64,000 nucleotides of DNA, taken from the NCBI GenBank assembly GCA_946807835.1, contig OX327697.1:5533001-5597000 (forward strand), given 5' to 3'. Below, piece by piece: positions 23,776 to 35,156 of the stretch. The notes beneath the pieces are model-generated. The model ran no database searches. It was not told the DNA's origin and saw only the letters and a program-made list of their open reading frames with translations. The position numbers were made by a program, and so were the translations under genes. Positions within the stretch are counted from its first letter, which is position 1; each line of letters opens with the position of its first letter. This DNA comes from Ailanthus altissimus (taxonomy: Eukaryota; Streptophyta; Magnoliopsida; Sapindales; Simaroubaceae).

Positions 23776-25415
23776 TTTTAAAAATATAAATTTATAGATA
23801 TAAATTTTTTATAAATATGTAAAATTATGGTCGCTCACCATATTTTAGAAGATACTTTTATTATGTTGTCAATAAATATTCATAGTCAGAGCCTAATCAA
23901 CGCGCGAGCAGGCGCAAGTAAATTTCGACTTAATGACAACTAATTTCCTCCTTCCTCTTTTTTTTTTTTTTTTGTGGAAGCTTATTTTTGATAGTTGAGA
24001 CTACTATTAATTACCATAAATGATAAAACTTTTCAGCAATTAAAATAAGCATAGGATCTTAATTCTTTTACAGATAATATTTGAAGCAAAACAATTTTAT
24101 GCTACAACAATATATTATACCCTACTAAAACGAGATCCACAAGTCAAGATCAGTTAACCTCTGACACATCGAAATAAAGCAAATTAAGGCTAATCCATTG
24201 ACTCAAAAGCAGAAACTCTTTCTGTTAAATAAAAAGCCCAACAACAACTATCTAATAATTTTAAAGCTTCTAATGAACCCCCTAATGTGATAATTTAATA
24301 AAAGCTCTTGCATCACTTGCACTAGATTTGCACTTCCTTTTAGTTATTTTAATCTCACATCTAGCTGGATGTACCAATAAGAATAGAATCATTAGGAATT
24401 TCTGACTCCTAACACTCCCTTTCTTTGTCACTTAGACACTTTTGTACATTCTTTCTTTGCCACAAAAAAGAACCTATAGTGGAAGTGCTTTTCATCAGAC
24501 ATATCAATTCATAAGCAGCTTTCATTTTTCATGTGCAGACAAATTGGCCACATTGTGACCAACTTTCTTTTGCCTTCCATCCTCTGCCTCATATTTGACA
24601 TTTTGTTACTTTTAATCTGAAAGATACTGCAGGTAGCCATTTTCTTTTTTGTTACTCTTTGTTCTTATTTTATAATTCATCCTTTCTGGCCAAACTTCGA
24701 TTGACTGCTGACATGAAAGATCCTATAAACAAAGCATTTGGTTTTCTTTTTTGTGTGGATGAGGAACCCAGATTTTGACTTGTTAAATTATGTTGGGCAC
24801 TTTGAAAAATAGTGTTCATGAAATGAGTAATGGTATTGGTTGGGATTATATTGATATATATGAATTGGACCAAACACAAACGGTACCCAATCTCTAATTT
24901 TCGAACTATCATAAAACATTGTATTTAGTATGTTATGATGTAATAAGCATGCTTTACTTAACAAAACACCTTAAAGCTTTGGATTGGGTCCCTTGAACTT
25001 GGAATAAAGGGCAATCAATTGGGACAAGTGTCAAGTAGTAGTCAATTAAGTAAGCATTTAGAGTTACATCACTTGTCAAATGGGTTGAGACAAAACTTGT
25101 ATTAGAGTTTAAGGATTAATCTGTGTTATTCACTTGTAAATAGAGCAAGATTAGAGAGAGAGAGAAGGAAATTGGGATATAGACCATATGTTGTTGATAT
25201 GGAAACTTGGATATAGAGAAAACGTGAAGAAAGAGAGAGAGAGAGAGAATGAAGACACAGCTAAATGAGCTAGACGAAAACCCTTATCTTTTTATAAACC
25301 ATGTGGATTAAGGGTAAAAAAAACAACAACATAATTACATGAGCAAAGAGAAGAGGTAGTCAAGTTTTGTTCACAATACTCAATCATTTGATATGTTGAG
25401 AACTGATGATGATAT
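23776..25415. other. Intergenic region without recognisable features
   Basis: AT-rich, with a poly(T) run near 23955 and (GA)n runs at about 25153-25165 and 25233-25249. The last part is presumably the 3'UTR and downstream region of the minus-strand small gene. Short ORFs here lack motifs. Confidence 0.4.
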
Positions 25416-25613
25416 TCAGAAAGCAAAAGTTTTGCTCTTGGGAGAGTCAGCAATTTTGAGAGTCTCTTTAATGAGCTTGCGAGCCTTCCTGCTTCTTATT
25501 TCAACTCTCATGCTCTCACTCTTTTCAATCTTGTCATAAGGCTTCTTCATCTTCAGTGACCTTATCTTAGATTTCAAGGTCACCATCAACCTCTCCAAGC
25601 CCATCATCACCAT
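25416..25613 (-). CDS. Small basic protein of 65 residues, function unknown
   Basis: The ORF starts MVMMGLERLMVTLKSKIR and is rich in Lys, Arg and Glu, with a central KKPYDKIEKSES stretch and a C-terminus ending SKTFAF. It has no signal peptide or membrane segment and is probably helical. I recall similar short plant proteins annotated as uncharacterised, but cannot name the family with certainty. Support for a real gene comes from upstream context: a CT-rich stretch and TATA motif about 200 bp before the ATG, and a possible 5'UTR intron. That intron's acceptor would be TTTAGCAG about 24 bp before the ATG on the minus strand, and its donor would lie near 25770. No function is assigned. The main doubt is that a 65-codon ORF can occur by chance. 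Confidence 0.55.
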   Translation of the reverse strand: MVMMGLERLMVTLKSKIRSLKMKKPYDKIEKSESMRVEIRSRKARKLIKETLKIADSPKSKTFAF

Positions 25614-25811
25614 TGCTAGCTAATAAGAAACCTGCTAAATAAATATTAATTAAGAACCCAGATTAGAAGAACTTAGCAACTTAATTATTCAAGACACGAC
25701 CAAAACAAGTAAAAAAGAAAAAAAAAAAAAAAGAGAGGAACTTGGATGGAAGTAAAGCAAGAAATAACCTTAGCTAGAAGAACTTTGAATAAGAAACAAA
25801 GGCTGTGTTTG

Positions 25812-25839
25812 TATATATATAAAGAGAGAGAGAGAGAGA
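25812..25839 (-). promoter_or_regulatory. CT-rich Y patch and TATA box for the 65-residue gene
   Basis: On the minus strand a (CT)n run (25823-25839) is followed directly by TTTATATATATAC (25811-25823). This is a common plant core-promoter arrangement, with a transcription start expected near 25785. Confidence 0.42.
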
Positions 25840-26650
25840 TGAAGGAATTAAGTATTTGGTAGGGAGAGAAAGAGTAGAAGAGGGTTTTGGAAGAGAACAA
25901 GTTAAAAAGTGAAAATGAGTGAATTTGTAAACCCGTTGGATGTCACATAGTAAGCATTGAGAGGTTTGAAGGCAGACCACGCAATTCTTAAAGAAAGAGA
26001 GAGAGAGAGAAGAGAACTTCTAAGTTTTAGTGATTTGGTAAATTTTTGGTGATTGCTGATGGTATTTGGATATATATATATATATATATTTGTTTTATAT
26101 ATGATGTAAGTGAAACATTCATCATTTGGGTCTTTGGTGGAAACTACAATATGGGATTCATGAGATATGTGGATGTGAGCTTCACAAATTTGGTGCAAAG
26201 CCTCGAGAGACGAGAAGCCCAAAAACAAAAACAAGGGGCTCTCACTTCGAGCAAACTCCACAATCTAATTCTTCGTATTCCCCAACCCCATACAATTATT
26301 TCAAGTTAATTGAGAGCTTCCATTTCATTAACATGTTTCATTGTCCATGAACAAGTTGCCTTTACTACGCTTTGGTAAAGCCAACTAAAAATACTTAATT
26401 AAAATCTTAGCAAACATGTAAGTAAATATCCTTTAAAAAAAAAGGTGGGAGTTATTTGAACTCTTAAATTTATTCACTAAATTAAAATTTTAAATATATA
26501 TTATTTTAAGGTAAACAATTTTAAAAATCACAAAATGTCTTTAAGATTTTGATTCTCTCTCTCACGCACCTCAACAATATCATCAGAGCTTTCATTTTTT
26601 TGTCTTTTCAAAATTTTTATTTTTCTCCTTTCTCAAATAAATCATAAATT
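25840..26650. other. Intergenic region upstream of the small gene
   Basis: Holds (GA)n near 25997-26012 and (TA)n at 26070-26089. Overlapping short ORFs on both strands read through these simple repeats and are not convincing genes. Confidence 0.4.
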
Positions 26651-27006
26651 CGTAATATCTCACGTTGGTTATACGGTCTTTCAAAAACTCTAATGTTTGT
26701 AACTTTCATTAGTTAGAAAAAATACCTTTAACCTCCATATTAACTATTTGATGGAAGGTGTTAATATGAGTTTATTTTAGTTTTTGGTCCTTAAGCCCTT
26801 ATAGAGTACATCTCAATTTTTTTAAAATAAGTGCCATAATTGAGAGTTTATGAAAGGTTTAGAAGATCTTAAAAAAGGTTTTCAAGCTTGTTATCTAAAT
26901 TCTTGTATCAATGGCTGGAAGTTAGAAAGTGTTTCCTTTATTTTTGTGTTTGATCATATGCAATTGTAGTTTTATGCATAGTAAATCATATATTTAAGTT
27001 CTTATA
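26651..27006 (+). repeat. copia-1 5' LTR
   Basis: It matches 38830-39207 through shared stretches such as aatatctcacgttgg, gatggaaggtgttaat, gtccttaagccc and tcatatatttaagttctta. It begins cg where tg is expected and ends tata just before the primer site. Confidence 0.85.
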
Positions 27007-27008
27007 AT

Positions 27009-27023
27009 TGATATTAGAGTATG
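27009..27023 (+). other. copia-1 primer-binding site (initiator tRNA-Met type)
   Basis: TGATATTAGAGTATG directly follows the 5' LTR and resembles the plant copia site TGGTATCAGAGC with three transitions. Confidence 0.65.
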
Positions 27024-27360
27024 TTTAACTTTGTCTTGTTGTGTTTAGATAGTACAAACATAAAACACAAAAATTTTGATTTGATTATAGGATAAATTTT
27101 TAGGTAATTTGTTGATAAATGATGTTGGAAATCATTAGAATTTTTTTGAGCATGTTTGCAATTTAAAATGTTGAAATTAATGTTTGAAAAGTCTAAAAAT
27201 AGTCAATTTTTGAAACAAGTTTGAAACGAGTCCAACTGACTCGACATTTGGGTCGGTCAACCCAACTGGAGGTTGAAGACAACTCCAACAGATATGTCAT
27301 TTTTTTTATAAGAACAAAAATGACATTCTATCCAGAAATTTGTCAAAACAAAGGGCGCAC

Positions 27361-27710
27361 GTCATGGAAATCAAACTCGTGATCTCAAAGGCTATAAACA
27401 CACACTTTACAATGGAGCTGAGACTTGTTTTGGTGTTGTTATGAACATTTAAATTATTTAATTAATACTACTTTAGTTCTGAATTAAAAATAAATGAATA
27501 CTCGGCATGAGAATTGAACCTAGAACCTCAAAATATTGAACCAGCGCCTTATTCATTTAGGCTAAGACCTTTTTGATATGTTGTTTTATACATGCTTAAT
27601 ATTTTATTTACATTTAATATAAAAAAAAAGTTTTGAGCACTAAATCTGGGAATCATACCCAGGACATTGAGCATTTTAAAGGCCTCACTAACCATTGAGC
27701 AAAGACCATG
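27361..27710 (-). repeat. Three tRNA-like units at 140-bp spacing in the copia-1 leader
   Basis: On the minus strand, units at about 27641-27710, 27501-27572 and 27361-27427 each carry a box-A-like stretch (TTGCTCAATGGTTAGTGAGG, TTAGCCTAAATGAATAAGG, CTCAGCTCCATTGTAAAG). Each follows with a box-B-like stretch (GGTATGATTCCC, GGTTCAATTCTC, AGTTTGATTTCC). The units repeat every 140 bp and are diverged. Acceptor stems are not evident. Confidence 0.5.
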
Positions 27711-28289
27711 CTTATTGTTATTCTATGCTATATAAAATTGTGTTAACTTTGTATTAAATCTTATTTATATATATTTTATAATTATTGTTTATTTATATAT
27801 ATTTTTATTATAAATAGTATGAATAATTTTTATTTGTATATATTAATGTCTAGTGATCGATAAAATTTTAATTAATTAAAGATTAGTTATAACATTTTTA
27901 ATTATGTAAAATTTTATATTAAATATTTTTAGGATCACATATAGTACAAAGATATAAATTGTAGTTAATTATATTTAATATAATAAATTTTATCCTATAA
28001 TTTTTTTGTTATATTTATATAATTAATTAGAATAAAATATCAAATTATTTTCCTAATTTACTTATAGAAATTAGGAATTGATACATAATTTGATAGTTTT
28101 ATCATAAATTTTTGTATGAATTTGCTTGAATTATAAATTTGGCTCACAAGCAACTTTTATGTTATTTGATTCATATTTATACAACATGATTTACATTGAT
28201 AAAATATGATATTTGTTTATTAGTCTCAATTTTGTAACATAATTTAAGTTTGTGCAGTTGTACAACCTGCAAATTTTTCTGATTTCAAA

Positions 28290-29577
28290 TGTGATATTCT
28301 CAAATTGAAAGGTGATAACTATAAGGTTTGGAAATAAAAAATCCCTCTTCATTTGAGGTGGATGGAAATTAATTATGTTATAAGAAGAATGAACCATATG
28401 TTATTAGTGAAACCAACACTCCAGCTAATATTGATCTTTATTAACGATGGGAGTGGTTTAATCGCCTTAGTCTATGTTCATAAAGACCAAGATCTCTATT
28501 AGTTTACGTGATTTAGTCGATCAACATAATAATGTCTGAGTAATACTAATGGCTATTGATGAGCAATTTGAAACTTTAGATAAAGCACTTGTCAACACCA
28601 TAATTATGAAGTTTTTATCTTTAAAGATCACTAGTATTAGAGGTATGTGTAAGCACATTATGCAGATAAGGGATATAGTAGCTTAGTTAAAAATTCTTGA
28701 GGTTGTTGATATGTCCAAAATATTTCTTGTATGTCATAGACTTAACATTCTTCCACGTCAATATGGACCCTTCAAAATCTCTTACAATATACATAAGAAT
28801 AAATGGTCACTTAATGAACTTATGGTCATGGGTGTCCAAGAGAAAGGGAGGTTGGTGATAAAATTGGGTGAAAGTGCATTTATGACAACACAATGAAAGA
28901 ATAGAGACAGCCAAATAGAAAGGAAAAGTAAAATGCCTCTTCATTCTCCTCAATCTGACATTAAGAAGGAATCTAAGTGCTGCTTCTGTAAAAAAAAAAG
29001 GGCACATGAAGAAGAATTGCCCAAAGTTTTAGAAATGGATTAAGAAGAAAAGTAATACAATCTCATTTATTTGTTATGAATCTAAGATGGTTAATGTTAA
29101 TCATAACACTTAGTGGATTAATTATGGCTCTACAATCTACATTTTGAATTTTTTACAAGGTTTGCAAAACCTAAGGAAGTTAGTGGGAAGTGAACATTAT
29201 ATCTATTTAGGAAATAAGATGCATTCACCTATGGAGACAATTGGAACCTATTGTTTCACTTTAAATAATGGTTTATATATATATATATATAAGACTTTTT
29301 ACATTCCAATTTTTTTAAAAAAATTAATTTCAATTTCAAAACTTGTACTTTAGGATATTTTATTTAACTTTTCAGATGATTTGTTTAATTTATATTACAA
29401 ATCGCATTGTCTAATGGCCTATTCAACATTAATTTATAAAATAATACCTCTTATAATTGAATGTATGTTCATATTGGCATTAAAAGATGTGTTATGACTA
29501 AAGACTCCTCTATATTATAGCATTAGAGATGATGACATATCTCCATAGAAAGAATTAAAATATTAGTAGATGAAGGA
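28290..29577 (+). pseudogene. copia-1 gag and protease remnant
   Basis: Broken frames read KLKGDNYKVWK, then QYGPFKISYNIHKNKWSLNELM (28765-28830), the zinc knuckle CCFCKKK.GHMKKNCPKF (28980-29030), a protease/gag-pre region (29140-29360) and HISIERIKILVDEGVL (29535-29580). These are typical of a copia gag-pol polyprotein. Multiple stops and frameshifts make it non-coding. It ends where F1 is inserted. Confidence 0.8.
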
Positions 29578-29582
29578 GTACT

Positions 29583-31711
29583 TAATATTGGAATAGGTAT
29601 TTACATGCCATTATAATATTGTATGAATATTTAATATTTAATATTTATACAATGAGCATTTTGAACAATATCGTTAATATTAAATATATATGGTAAGATG
29701 CTTGTAACACTTCAGACATTGTATGATCTAAAGGAGTTTAAATCTGGTTCAAAAGAGTTTGGACTATTGCTAAGAGTTAACTACGTTGAGAGTTATAAGT
29801 GCTAAGAGTTAGCACTGCTAAGAGTTAATAGGTTATAAGAGTCAGCAAATTTTAAAGGTTAGAGCCTTGTCTGAAATGGGACAAAAACGTATACTAGCAA
29901 TGACATAGTTGCAAAGGTTGTAAATAGTGCTAAGAAATATCATTGTGCAAGTATGTTTTTAAATGTTATGTTCCTGGTCTATTTTTACTAATGCGGGTCT
30001 GTCGATAGAAACCTCATTTAATGTAGATCGGTGTATATCTATCTTTGGATGGTCTAGATAATTAATCTGAGCAGACCATGAGCTTAGTGGAAGCTCGTAT
30101 AGATATACGGGTATTCAGTTAGGACTGAGTACTGAACATGCTCAATTAGAATATCTAACAGACATCCTATAAAGCCATCAATAGATGATCATTTTGAGTT
30201 GAATAGTATTTGTGGTCTCTTGACTTGAGTACCATAGTGGACTTGTGAGTGATCTATTATACTTAGGTTCTACACATGTCAGAGACCTTTTATAGTCTGA
30301 TTGCTGGGTGTCGCTAGGTATGGTCTGATACGTATAGAGTCTAGTGTGTGTAGATATGGGATTCATCAGCTCATATGGGTGAGTTGTATATCCAGATAAT
30401 CCAAGATTGTGTTCTAGAAAATTTTATGGCCAAAAGTAATACAACCAGAAAAAATATTTTTCGTGTAAGAAATAATATCACAAAGTGTTTGCAGATATTG
30501 TTTATGGGAATATAAATCTGGAGATAAGTTCTAGTGTTGAGCATAAGGAGACTTGACGATGATAATCTATGTCTCTACTATTCTAGGATATAAATGATGG
30601 ATGAATTATACGAATATGTATTAACCTTAACATGTATGGTTCGGCAGGCTATTTTTATATTTTTATAATATGTATGTGGGGCATCATTTGTGGACTTACA
30701 GAAGAGTTACATAAGACAAAATAGATATGAACCTAGCGAGTCTCACTATATGAAATATACTTATTATGCACTAAGGTAGCGCATCGAATTGAATAGTTCA
30801 ATATGGGAAGTTCTCAAAAATTCAAAATTATTTCAGGGTCTCTCAGAAAGATCATAGAGTTTAAGTGTTAAGCCCGAGATCACGATAAATGAGACTTGCC
30901 ACTTTATCATTTCTATTAAAGGTCACATGTCATGCCATTAATTTGTAAGGACATAACACATAGTATGTTTTATTTAGTCCATTTAATTATTAAGTGTTAA
31001 TAATTAAATTTGGCAAAACAAATGAAACCTTTAGCCAAATCAATCGGCCAAATTAAAAGCATAACAAAAGTTGGCATTATAATAATGGCCAAATAAATTT
31101 AAGTTAAATTAGCATGAGGTGGCATGTTAACTTAAGTTTCAAAAGGTATCGAATTGCTTCTCATTTGGCCAATTAATTGGCAAATGAAAGCATATTTTCT
31201 TATGCTTGCAATTAAGCATGTGTTGGCCTTAAATAAAATGTTTTGGATACTTATCATTCCCATATACGGCCAGCACATGTTTAATGGCTTTTCATCTTTT
31301 TAAAGAAGCATGACAATGCAAAATACATACTTTTTTAAATATTATTAACCGAATGTAAGGCATTCATGCCTATAAATTGAAGCTATCTTTTTGAATTTGT
31401 TTGTAAGAAAATGATTTGCAAGTTAATAACTCATAAAATAGTTATAATGTTCAAACGAATTTTGAGAAGCAAGTGTTGCTTCTGGTAAAATAATCCAGTG
31501 AGAATAGGAAGCTACTGTTCTAGCTCAAAGGATCCCATTGAGTCCTAAACTAAAATTGTGTAAAGCACACTTCAAATGTGAGTTTTCTAAAATCTCATTA
31601 GTGTAATGAGATGTTTATTTATTTTCCGTTGCATTTAATTATGCATGTGTGATGTGTAATTAAAAAATTAAAATATACACACTCACCCTACGCACAATGC
31701 ACTTTCACTCA
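29583..31711 (+). mobile_element. Solo-LTR-like element F1 (about 2.1 kb) inside copia-1
   Basis: This non-coding block separates GVL from NFTNFDTCMDCIKEKQT, two parts of the copia-1 integrase that are normally adjacent. Much of it aligns with F2 at 39220-41102, for example at ggtaag..cttgtaac.cttcagacattgta and atgacatagttgcaaa. GTACT on the left and GTGCT on the right may be a diverged target duplication, but alternative borders within 10 bp are possible. It contains local repeats of gctaagagtta (29770-29850). Confidence 0.6.
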
Positions 31712-31716
31712 GTGCT

Positions 31717-33965
31717 ATAAATTTTACTAATTTTGACACTTGTATGGATTGCATTAAGGAAAAGCAGACCAACAAGTCTAAGAAAAGTGCCAAGAGGAGT
31801 TCAGACATATTAGAGATTATACATTCGAATATTTTAGTCTAGATATGGACTCTAATGGTTGGAAATACTTATTTCTTTTATAGATAATTACTGTTATGTA
31901 TTTTGTATAACATAAATTAACACAAGTATACGTTATCGCAACAAGTAATATATAATAAGTAAAGTATCATTCCCACAAGGAATTATTATTATTGCTTGCT
32001 AAATACTAAAATTATGTCATTCTACTCTTATCCAAACTAATGGTATTTCAATGTGTTGATATCTAAAGAATCAAACTAATGATAGAAACAACAAGGAAAT
32101 GATCTTAACACTCCAATTTTTCAATAAATGTCTAGGATTACAATTATCTCTCAATACTACACTTTAATTTAATTGTTACCTTTAATTTATCAATATGAAT
32201 TGTTAACCAGAAACTTTAATGTATTCACAAGTCTCTTTTGATGGTCAAGTTATTATACCTCAATCAATCAATTATCTATTCCTATGATAATTATATTGAA
32301 TTGAGATTTATCAAGAGTAAGTTCCATAAATGGTTATATAGCCATATGAGTATATTCCTATCTCTTATAGAACTCATGTTTTTACATAATAATCATATAT
32401 CAATCTATTAATGTCCAACACAAAATTTCACTTTCCAAGCTCATTAAGGTTCCCAACTTAATATAATACATTGTCATGTCATTAGAAGCATTAAGCACTC
32501 AATAGATTGAACAATCCAATAATGATCAATAATGACACAATGACTAAGGATAAATAATCAATCCAAGATACATATTAAGTTCAAATTATAATCCTAGTTA
32601 TAAAAGATTAACCCATGATAATAAATATAGTTTTGAAACAATATTAACAAGCATGAGGAAGAAATACGTATGAAATAAACTACAAATATAGAAAGATGAA
32701 GAAATCTTGTGTTCTATAGTGATGTTCTTGGTTGGTTCAGAAATCCTTTCTCCAAGCTTTTGAATCTTGATCCAAATTCTAAAATAAAGTGTTAATCTCA
32801 TCCTCAAGCTACTCTCCTTCAAAATGGGTGAATAATGATTGTTTTATAGGTTTAGGGGAACAAAGAATAAGGCTAATTTTACCCTAAAAAGTCAATATTT
32901 TCTACCTTAAAAGACTTGCATTTAGGATGAATAGTGACTCAAGGACACTGTTCACGATATTGCTTAAATGTACTGTTTATAGTCACTATTTATAAATATT
33001 ATTCATATGAACTGTTCATATATGTTGTTTGATAGTGTTCATCAAAACTAGAAATTTTCTAGAATTGGGCACTACGGCACTAGATTTTGATGCTGCGGCG
33101 CTGGGACCTAGATTTCTGGATGAACAATATCCCTAAAATACTATTTATATGTACTGTACACTGGGCATTATTTATAATCACTTTTTATGTTTTTTAGCAT
33201 TTTGGTCCTTCTCAGATTTTTATCTTAAACAGCTCCGTTCGCATTTGATTTTTAGTATTTTCGTGCTCATAGTCTTTAAACCTATAAAGCAACATTAACA
33301 TGCATAAATTGCCAAATTATTATGATAAATTGAGCAAACATTAAGTTTAAGAGGATAAAATATTTTATATAATTATGCCCTATCAATTACTCACGATATA
33401 TGTATCTTTACTTGCTTTATAATAAGAATAAAGTATTAGATGCTTTTAAGGTATTTAAAACTGAAATAGAGAAATAATGCATGAAGCAAATTAAGATCAT
33501 GAAAATAGATAGAAATGAGGAATACTATGGTAGATATACTAATGATGGATAAGCAATTGGTCCATTTGCGAAGTTTCTTCAAGAGCATAGGATAGTTGCC
33601 CCATACACCATGCCTAGTTCCCCAGACCAAAATAGTATAGCATAAAGAAGAAATTGAACATTATTGGACATAGTGCAGAGTATGCTTAGTAACTCCAATG
33701 TTCTTAAATCCTTATGGATTGAAGCTCTTAAAATTGTAGTATATATATTGAATCAAGTTCTAATCAAGGCTGTCCTATAAACATCATTTGAGTTATGAAA
33801 AAGTTGGAAACCGAATTTACGACATATACACATTTAGATATACTTATCTAAAGTAAGAGTTTACAACTCACAAGACAAGAAACTGAACCTAAAAACCATT
33901 AGTGGGTATTTCATTAGATATGTTGAAAGGTTTAAAGGTTACAAATTTTATTGTTCATCTCTGAT
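31717..33965 (+). pseudogene. copia-1 integrase remnant, split by element S-A
   Basis: Before S-A the frame reads TCMDCIKEKQTNKSKKSAKR.. up to the start of the IDDYSRY motif. After it comes YSRYMYLYLLYNKNKVLDAFKVFKTEIEK, then EEYYGRYTNDG, GPFAKFLQEHRIVAPYTMP and KGYKFYCSS. This matches a copia integrase core and C-terminal region. Several stops and frameshifts are present. It is interrupted again at 33966 by S-B. Confidence 0.82.
31892..33385 (+). mobile_element. Solo-LTR-like element S-A (1,494 bp)
   Basis: It starts TGTTATG and ends CCTATCA, flanked by a perfect 5-bp duplication ATTAC (31887-31891 and 33386-33390). It interrupts the copia-1 integrase exactly at the IDDYSRY motif. Its left end carries the S-family signature caagtatacgttatcg..aagtaat..tatcattcccacaaggaa. 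It codes for nothing recognisable. TG..CA ends and a 5-bp duplication identify it as LTR-retrotransposon derived; one LTR without internal region indicates a solo LTR. Confidence 0.85.
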
Positions 33966-35156
33966 TGTATACTTTAGTAGCTAGGCATAAGCGCACGTTA
34001 TCGTATCAAGTAATATAGGATTTAAGTCCAAATATTATTCCTATAGGGACTATACAATCTAATTCTTTCAATCAAGTACTAAAATTATAACTACTTAACT
34101 TTTATTCAGAAAAATTAAAATTTGAAATTAAAAAAATTAACCTAGTTTTATCAAATTAAACTAAACTTAAACAGCAAATAAATAAAGAGTTGAATTCACA
34201 AATTAATAACAATCTAGGGTTTTGACTTATTTCCTAATATTGCATTAAAATCATTAACCTTTTAGTTAATCCATTAATGCATATTGATTGTCTACACTCT
34301 AATCTCATCACAATCTTCTGTTGATGGTCGAGTGGCTATATTACGCATTCTAACAACTACCTATATATCTATGGTAATAAAAAGAATGTAATTCATTAAG
34401 ACTAGGTCTAAATCAAACCATACATACCATCTAGGTATATGTCTACTCTACATTAAACTTATAGTTGTTACTCTATGATCATGCATCAAAGTATCCTAGG
34501 CTAAACACATGAATCTCCTTGTCAAGTTCATCATAGTTTCTCAATCATTAATAATAATGACCAGATATCATGAAAGCATTAAAATCAGATAGAATGAATC
34601 AATTATAATGTATTAAGTTCATAAACTAAGAATTAACAAAATTAAACTACATATTAGGTTCAATAATCTAACCCTAGAAATAAAACTTTGGTCATAGTGA
34701 AATAAATGGTTCTAGAGCTTATCAAGATTAACATTGTAAAAATAATAAAAAACTGAAAAGATGAAGATTTGAAGAGATAAAACTAATTTTTCTACAATCT
34801 TCTTAATTCTCTAAAAATTACTCTTTCTATCTCTTTTTCTCTTTCCTCTTGATTTCTTTTCTTTAGGGTTTTTGACCCTTTTATTTATAGGTTTATATCT
34901 TTAAATTAAGGTAAAACATCAAATAGAAGCTAGATTATGATTAATCTTCACAAGTTAATGTTTATGCATTACTATTTACACAGCATCGCGAAGCTGGATT
35001 TTGGGCGTTAAGTGCTGTACACACTATTTTTAGCACCGTGGGTGCTCGTCTTTTGGCTCTATGCCACTGGTACTATAGCAAATTACTGTAGTAATCTACT
35101 ATAGCAGTTTGATTTTTTGGCTTATTTCTATTAAAGTTTTATCCTTATTTGCTCCA
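33966..35156 (+). mobile_element. Solo-LTR-like element S-B (about 1.19 kb)
   Basis: It has the same left-end signature as S-A (cataagcgcacgttatcgtatcaagtaata..attattcctatagggac). It starts TGTATAC and ends TGCTCCA. The flanks CTGAT (33961-33965) and TTGAC (35157-35161) differ by two C/T transitions, so the duplication is plausible but not certain. It separates FYCSS of the copia-1 integrase from the pol linker that resumes downstream. Confidence 0.68.

Noticed and set aside
26046..26350. ORFs of 87 and 74 codons near 26,100
   Set aside because: They read through a (TA)n repeat and overlap each other and an opposite ORF; no motif is present.
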